NCBI GenBank assembly: GCA_020437045.1
Contig: JAGQWV010000734.1
Coordinates: forward strand, 1 to 10,040
Length of the DNA: 10,040 nt
Origin: Saprospiraceae bacterium
Lineage (GTDB): Bacteria; Bacteroidota; Bacteroidia; Chitinophagales; Saprospiraceae
Direction of reading: 5' to 3'
In this document: positions 7,501 to 10,040 of the stretch, piece by piece
How positions within the stretch are numbered: the first letter of the stretch is position 1
Layout: every line of letters starts with the position of its first letter
Program-made: the position numbers and the translations under genes
The notes under the pieces: generated by a model
The model's database searches: none
The model's input: only the letters and a program-made list of their open reading frames with translations
What the model was told of the DNA's origin: nothing

Positions 7501-7578
7501 AGAGTACCTGACGGACAGGAAGGTTTCTCTCTCCCAACGACTCGCTCATTTGGTTTGAATTTAAACATTGACTTCTAA
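4531..7578 (+). CDS. SusC/RagA-family TonB-dependent outer-membrane transporter
   Basis: A 1015-residue outer-membrane transporter that imports ligands captured by its SusD partner, powered by TonB-ExbBD. Residues 1-22 are a signal peptide ending in SIAQ. Residues 23-97 form a carboxypeptidase-regulatory-like domain, with the typical doubled GTVTDIDG (26-33 and 49-56). A TonB-box-like DEVVVTALG starts at 100. The plug domain follows to about 230, including PLYIVDGI and the SusC hallmark LKGANAAALYGSRANNGA from residue 203. The remaining ~780 residues form the beta-barrel, ending NIDF with a terminal aromatic residue as outer-membrane insertion expects. There is no N-terminal anti-sigma signalling extension, so control by the divergent LacI-type regulator is more likely than by a sigma/anti-sigma pair. 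SusD follows after 33 bp. The substrate is not predictable here. Confidence 0.96.
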   Translation: MKKSYVLSLLMVLFGAAYSIAQTVTGTVTDIDGEPLIGVNILEAGTTNGTVTDIDGSYTIELTTTDPVLQISYTGFATQSVEVQGLSVVDVVLKQGVQLDEVVVTALGISREKKALSYSAQGVSSDEMKQARSPNVLNTLSGKVAGLSITGSGQGVGGDSKVILRGNRSISGSSEPLYIVDGIVMNGDISNLSPDDIQEISVLKGANAAALYGSRANNGAIVVTTKSGKGAPNGVTTSLGITFQAETPIHLLKFQNEYGQGSAGSYSPVATTSWGPKMTGQQVDHWSIDPNYPLYGKTYALEAQPDNITDFFRTGHTVATNLGVNIKSDNSNTYLSYTYTDAGGIVPSNDYNSHNLGLRVTSEIVPKITTDMKINYIRDDFANVLDGGEGYTNPMRYLYILPRNIRTEDVAHYQFTNASGQNRQHYWLPRFNGGGNPYWTINNITAPQLRERVTGLLSLKYQITKDLSILGRSALDRSNVTRENIRYVDTYTTANGGQYIKTFNNSYEWNSDFLANYNKAISSNITLDLNFGGNVRKTKFDQLQASGVNFNIENLFALGNTADPRPSEGSASNPFYTEKEVQSIYGFGSLGFFNALYLEFSGRNDWSSTLPAANRSYFYPSFGVTAVLSDLMTLPDFFSFLKLRGSWAEVGSDTGPYQLSRGATVAYGTVSLSSTLPNADLLPETTQSTEFGVDARFLNNRLRLDFTYYKTNTFDQLFSIATPVASGIASRFLNGADIQNKGVEFVIGATPVSNSKLTWDIDFNFAKNNSEVLELAEGLTTLNLGSTTGFMTQYRVTVGQPFGEIYSRGFQRDAQGRVLVNAEGLPLVTAGLNTPVANYNPDWLGGINNAFTYGNWNLSFLIDIRQGGTFTSNSDAILAGDGFLDYTLNGREGGLVFGQDVFAGETAVLEDGTPNTIATNAEKLWNVLGGRNAPTGEAFVRDASNVRLREFILGYRIPKFKARVSLVGRNLFFISNKAEYVDPEILVNTGRVPDGQEGFSLPTTRSFGLNLNIDF

Positions 7579-7611
7579 GTAGTTGTTTTTCAAAAAAATT
7601 AAGAAATAAAC

Positions 7612-9195
7612 ATGAAGAATATATTTTATTTCCTTTTATCCGCTTTACTGATCATCCCGGCTGCTTGTACGGATGATTTTGACCAGATCAACACCGATCC
7701 GAAAAACCTGACGGCAGATGCCCTGGGTCAGGGTGAGTTTGGTTTGGTCTTTGGTACGGCCCTATACACACCAGTGATGGTGGGCTTTGCCGACCGGGGA
7801 TCTTTCCAGCTGTCGCATTCGCTATTTTCCGATATTTATTGCAATTATTTTGCAACTACCGCTCCTAACTTTGATTCAGACAAATTTACCTTGGTGGGTA
7901 GATGGTTGAATGGAGCTTATGTGGACTTCTTCAGAGATGCTGCTCCGGCCATTAAGTATGTGGAAGATTATTCTGCTGACAATGGTTATGCAGTGGAAAA
8001 TGCAATCTCAAAAATTTGGAAAGTTTTCGCTTATCACCGCGTGACTGACTATTGGGGTCCTATTCCCTATACCGAGTTTGGTAATGGTGAGAAAGTGGTC
8101 AACTTTACTGCTCAGGACGTGATCTATAAAGATTTCTTCACCACCCTGGACGCCGCTATTTCCGTGTTAAACAGTAATGCCGGTGGCACATCGTTCCTGG
8201 GCTCTAACGATGTTGTTTTTAGTGGTAATATTGACAAATGGAGAAAATTTGCCAACAGCCTGAAGTTGAGATTGGCTATGCGCGTACGTTATGTGGATGC
8301 TGGCTTGGCAAAAACCAATGCAGAAGCTGCTGTTGCTGCCGGTACAATCGAATCGACAGGAGACAACGCATTTGTCCATACGAGCAATAACTGGAGAAAT
8401 GGTTATACGACCATCACTCAGTGGGGTGAGTACCGGATGAGTGGTGATATGGAAAGTATCCTCAAGGGATATCAGGATCCACGTATGGCTGATTATTTTG
8501 CTCCTGCTGCCGATCCGGATCCAACCGATGATCCGGCTGGCGTAGACTTCCCATGGGAAGGAATGCGTAATGGTCAAAGCAAGGAAGCTAAGCAAGGTAT
8601 CGCCTTTAACACCATGGCTTCTGATCAATCTACTCCTTACACGACTGCTGAAAGTGCAGGACCGGATTGGCCGTTAATCAGGGCTTCTGAAGTAGCTTTC
8701 CTGAAAGCTGAAGGAGCACTGATGGGCTGGAATATGGGTGGCGGAACGGCTCAGTCATTCTATGAAGATGGTATTCGCTTATCTTTTGAAGAAAATAGCC
8801 GTGACGCGGTTGACCTCTCTGGTAATGACTATGTAACCAGTGCAAATGTACCGGCTAACATGGATGCCAGTACTCCTCCTGTCTCTACAGTACCGGTAGC
8901 CTATGATGCCAGTGGTAGCGAAGAAAAGCAGTTAGAGCAAATCATTACACAAAAGTGGATTGCATTGTATCCGAACAGCGAAGAAGCATGGGCAGAACGC
9001 AGAAGAACCGGGTATCCGACCTTATATCCAAGATTGAATACCGATGATCCGGCGATTCCGGTAGATGCTATTCCTGCACGGGTACCTTACACTAGCACAG
9101 AATATGATAACAACGCTGATGGTCTCGCTACGGGTATTAGTGCCCTGGGTGGTGCAGACAACGGAGTTACGAAATTATGGTGGGACAAAAAGTAA
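7612..9195 (+). CDS. SusD/RagB-like nutrient-binding lipoprotein (SusD_2-like group)
   Basis: A 527-residue outer-membrane lipoprotein that would form the surface lid over the SusC barrel. The N-terminus is a type II signal (hydrophobic core, then PAAC) with lipid-modified Cys19. The acidic residues right after it (TDDFD) resemble the Bacteroidota surface-export signal. The following INTDPKNLT is typical of the SusD/RagB subgroup often called SusD_2, distinct from the classical starch SusD; this subgroup call is from recalled family style. Helical TPR-like stretches are expected across residues 30-320 but are not marked by clear motifs. The C-terminal part contains EEAWAERRRTGYPTLYPR, a common element of the family. 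It lies 33 bp after SusC and is followed by a strong terminator, so the operon is probably just these two genes. Confidence 0.94.
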   Translation: MKNIFYFLLSALLIIPAACTDDFDQINTDPKNLTADALGQGEFGLVFGTALYTPVMVGFADRGSFQLSHSLFSDIYCNYFATTAPNFDSDKFTLVGRWLNGAYVDFFRDAAPAIKYVEDYSADNGYAVENAISKIWKVFAYHRVTDYWGPIPYTEFGNGEKVVNFTAQDVIYKDFFTTLDAAISVLNSNAGGTSFLGSNDVVFSGNIDKWRKFANSLKLRLAMRVRYVDAGLAKTNAEAAVAAGTIESTGDNAFVHTSNNWRNGYTTITQWGEYRMSGDMESILKGYQDPRMADYFAPAADPDPTDDPAGVDFPWEGMRNGQSKEAKQGIAFNTMASDQSTPYTTAESAGPDWPLIRASEVAFLKAEGALMGWNMGGGTAQSFYEDGIRLSFEENSRDAVDLSGNDYVTSANVPANMDASTPPVSTVPVAYDASGSEEKQLEQIITQKWIALYPNSEEAWAERRRTGYPTLYPRLNTDDPAIPVDAIPARVPYTSTEYDNNADGLATGISALGGADNGVTKLWWDKK

Positions 9196-9218
9196 CACCT
9201 AAGACGATATGATTACTG

Positions 9219-9254
9219 AAAAAGTACCAGCAGCAATGTTGGTACTTTTTTTTT
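9219..9254 (+). terminator. Intrinsic terminator of the SusC/SusD operon
   Basis: AAAAAGTACCA (9219-9229) pairs perfectly with TGGTACTTTTT (9240-9250); two more pairs (one G-U) can close the loop to six bases. The T run continues to 9254, nine Ts in all. It starts 24 bp after the SusD stop codon, is the strongest terminator in the window, and separates the operon from the next lipoprotein gene. Confidence 0.9.
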
Positions 9255-9457
9255 GCCCCTCTCGCCTATTTATTAAGTGCTCATTAATAACTAAATCAGT
9301 TAATATCCAACCTATGAAAACAACCTAAAAGGGATTAAAATCATTTATACTTTATTTCACCTATTCCGCATAAAAAACTTGGCCCAAATAATTTTTACCC
9401 CTAAATTATTCGCCATCTTTATACATTGTAACTAACACATAAATTTATTCCCCAGGT
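9255..9457 (+). other. AT-rich intergenic region before the FG-GAP lipoprotein
   Basis: About 200 bp without a gene. It contains an inverted repeat TTATTAA-gtgctca-TTAATAA (9270-9290), AT-only in the arms, which might be a regulator site or chance. A promoter candidate lies further right. No RNA gene or further terminator is visible. Confidence 0.4.
9379..9409 (+). promoter_or_regulatory. Candidate promoter of the FG-GAP lipoprotein gene
   Basis: A TTG at 9379-9381 is followed after 20 bp by TAAATTAT (9402-9409), the spacing expected for Bacteroidota -33 and -7 elements. The -7 box matches the TA and first two Ts but not the final TG of the consensus. The start would be about 40 bp before the ATG. 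Weak evidence. Confidence 0.25.
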
Positions 9458-10040
9458 ATGAAGTACCTAATATCCACTTATATATTTCTAGGCATTTTAT
9501 TATTGTCTTGCCAACCGGAAAATCCAAAGACGCTTTTTCAATATATCCCTCATAATAAATCAGGTATCACATTTAAAAATACGCTTAAGGAAACACCGGA
9601 ATTTAATGTGATGAACTACAGCTATTTTTACAACGGAGGTGGTGTAGCAACAGGTGATATCAATAATGATGGATTTTGTGATATATTTTTTACCGGAAAC
9701 CTGGTAGCAAGTGACCTATATCTTAATAAAGGCGATTGGAAATTCGAAAATATTGCAAAATCAGCCGGGGTCGAAGCTTCTGGTTTATGGAATACCGGTG
9801 TGACTATGGCCGATGTAAATGGAGACGGATGGTTGGATATTTATATTTGCCGATCGGCTGCACAAAACCCTGACAGTCGGCGCAATCTCCTATTCATCAA
9901 TCAGACTTCTAAAGATGGTACCATCACTTTCACCGAAGAAGCTAAAAAATTCGGACTTGATGACCCTGCTTATTCTACCCAGGCTGCTTTCTTTGATTAT
10001 GACCGGGATGGAGATCTGGACATGTTTCTTTTAAATCACT
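9458..10040 (+). CDS. FG-GAP/VCBS repeat surface lipoprotein, N-terminal part (runs off window)
   Basis: An open reading frame from ATG 9458 to the window end without a stop, 194 complete codons visible. The N-terminus is a lipoprotein signal (LLLSC, Cys18). Three calcium loops of the DxDxDGxxD type start near residues 67, 119 and 180. The stretches YNGGGVATGDINNDG and STQAAFFDYDRDGDLD are characteristic of a large Bacteroidota lipoprotein family, usually about 1,100 residues long, with FG-GAP repeats and an ASPIC/UnbV (CRTAC-like) domain. The later domains lie outside the window, so this family call is from the N-terminus only. Such genes often accompany SusC/SusD loci in marine and soil Bacteroidota, and a surface-binding role is likely but unproven. 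It is separated from SusD by a strong terminator and 262 bp, so it is probably transcribed on its own. Confidence 0.85.
   Translation, partial: MKYLISTYIFLGILLLSCQPENPKTLFQYIPHNKSGITFKNTLKETPEFNVMNYSYFYNGGGVATGDINNDGFCDIFFTGNLVASDLYLNKGDWKFENIAKSAGVEASGLWNTGVTMADVNGDGWLDIYICRSAAQNPDSRRNLLFINQTSKDGTITFTEEAKKFGLDDPAYSTQAAFFDYDRDGDLDMFLLNH

Noticed and set aside
8167..8628. 153-codon minus-strand frame inside the SusD gene
   Set aside because: It is antisense to a well-supported family member and shows no recognisable domain or signal.
9819..10034. 71-codon plus-strand frame near the right edge
   Set aside because: It is out of frame with the FG-GAP lipoprotein gene that starts at 9458 and stays open to the window end with three calcium loops; the short frame has no domain.

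Overview
The window looks like chromosomal DNA of a free-living member of the Bacteroidota. The evidence is a SusC/SusD outer-membrane pair, a SusD-type and a second lipoprotein with short lipobox signals, several FG-GAP/VCBS calcium-loop proteins, promoter-like TAnnTTTG elements, and no clear Shine-Dalgarno sites. The abundance of FG-GAP proteins and the large-family lipoprotein at the right edge point towards the Saprospiria/Lewinella-like or Cytophagia groups. That placement is inference from style, not from a marker gene.

Layout. Positions 1-160 hold about four copies of a 45-48 bp imperfect tandem repeat; each copy carries a small hairpin and a T-rich tail. Then come two plus-strand genes 19 bp apart: a secreted SGNH/GDSL hydrolase (276-983) and a secreted FG-GAP protein with seven calcium loops (1003-2217), probably one operon. 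They converge on a minus-strand acyl-CoA thioesterase II (tesB-like, 2224-3087). The two facing stop codons lie inside one 18-bp perfect palindrome. Upstream of the thioesterase, on the same strand, is a LacI-family regulator (3152-4228, GTG start).

A 302-bp divergent intergenic region separates the regulator from the SusC-like TonB-dependent transporter (4531-7578) and its SusD-like lipoprotein partner (7612-9195). This region holds a perfect 14-bp palindrome with a central CpG (4303-4316), a good candidate operator, and Bacteroidota-type -7 elements facing both ways. A strong intrinsic terminator (9219-9254) closes the susCD unit. The last gene (9458 to the window end) is the N-terminal part of a large FG-GAP surface lipoprotein.

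The central theme is regulated nutrient uptake. The LacI-type regulator would sense a sugar-like ligand in the cytoplasm and control the divergent SusCD pair, which captures an oligomeric nutrient at the cell surface and imports it with TonB energy. No glycoside hydrolase, lyase or peptidase is visible here, so the substrate cannot be named. The secreted esterase-like hydrolase and the FG-GAP proteins are plausible extracellular accessories, but their link to the SusCD locus is only positional. I see no phage, insertion sequence, CRISPR array, tRNA or rRNA, and no broken gene. No gene family here is new; the most testable points are the operator/divergent promoter, the hydrolase-propeller pair, the shared stop-codon palindrome and the left-edge repeats.
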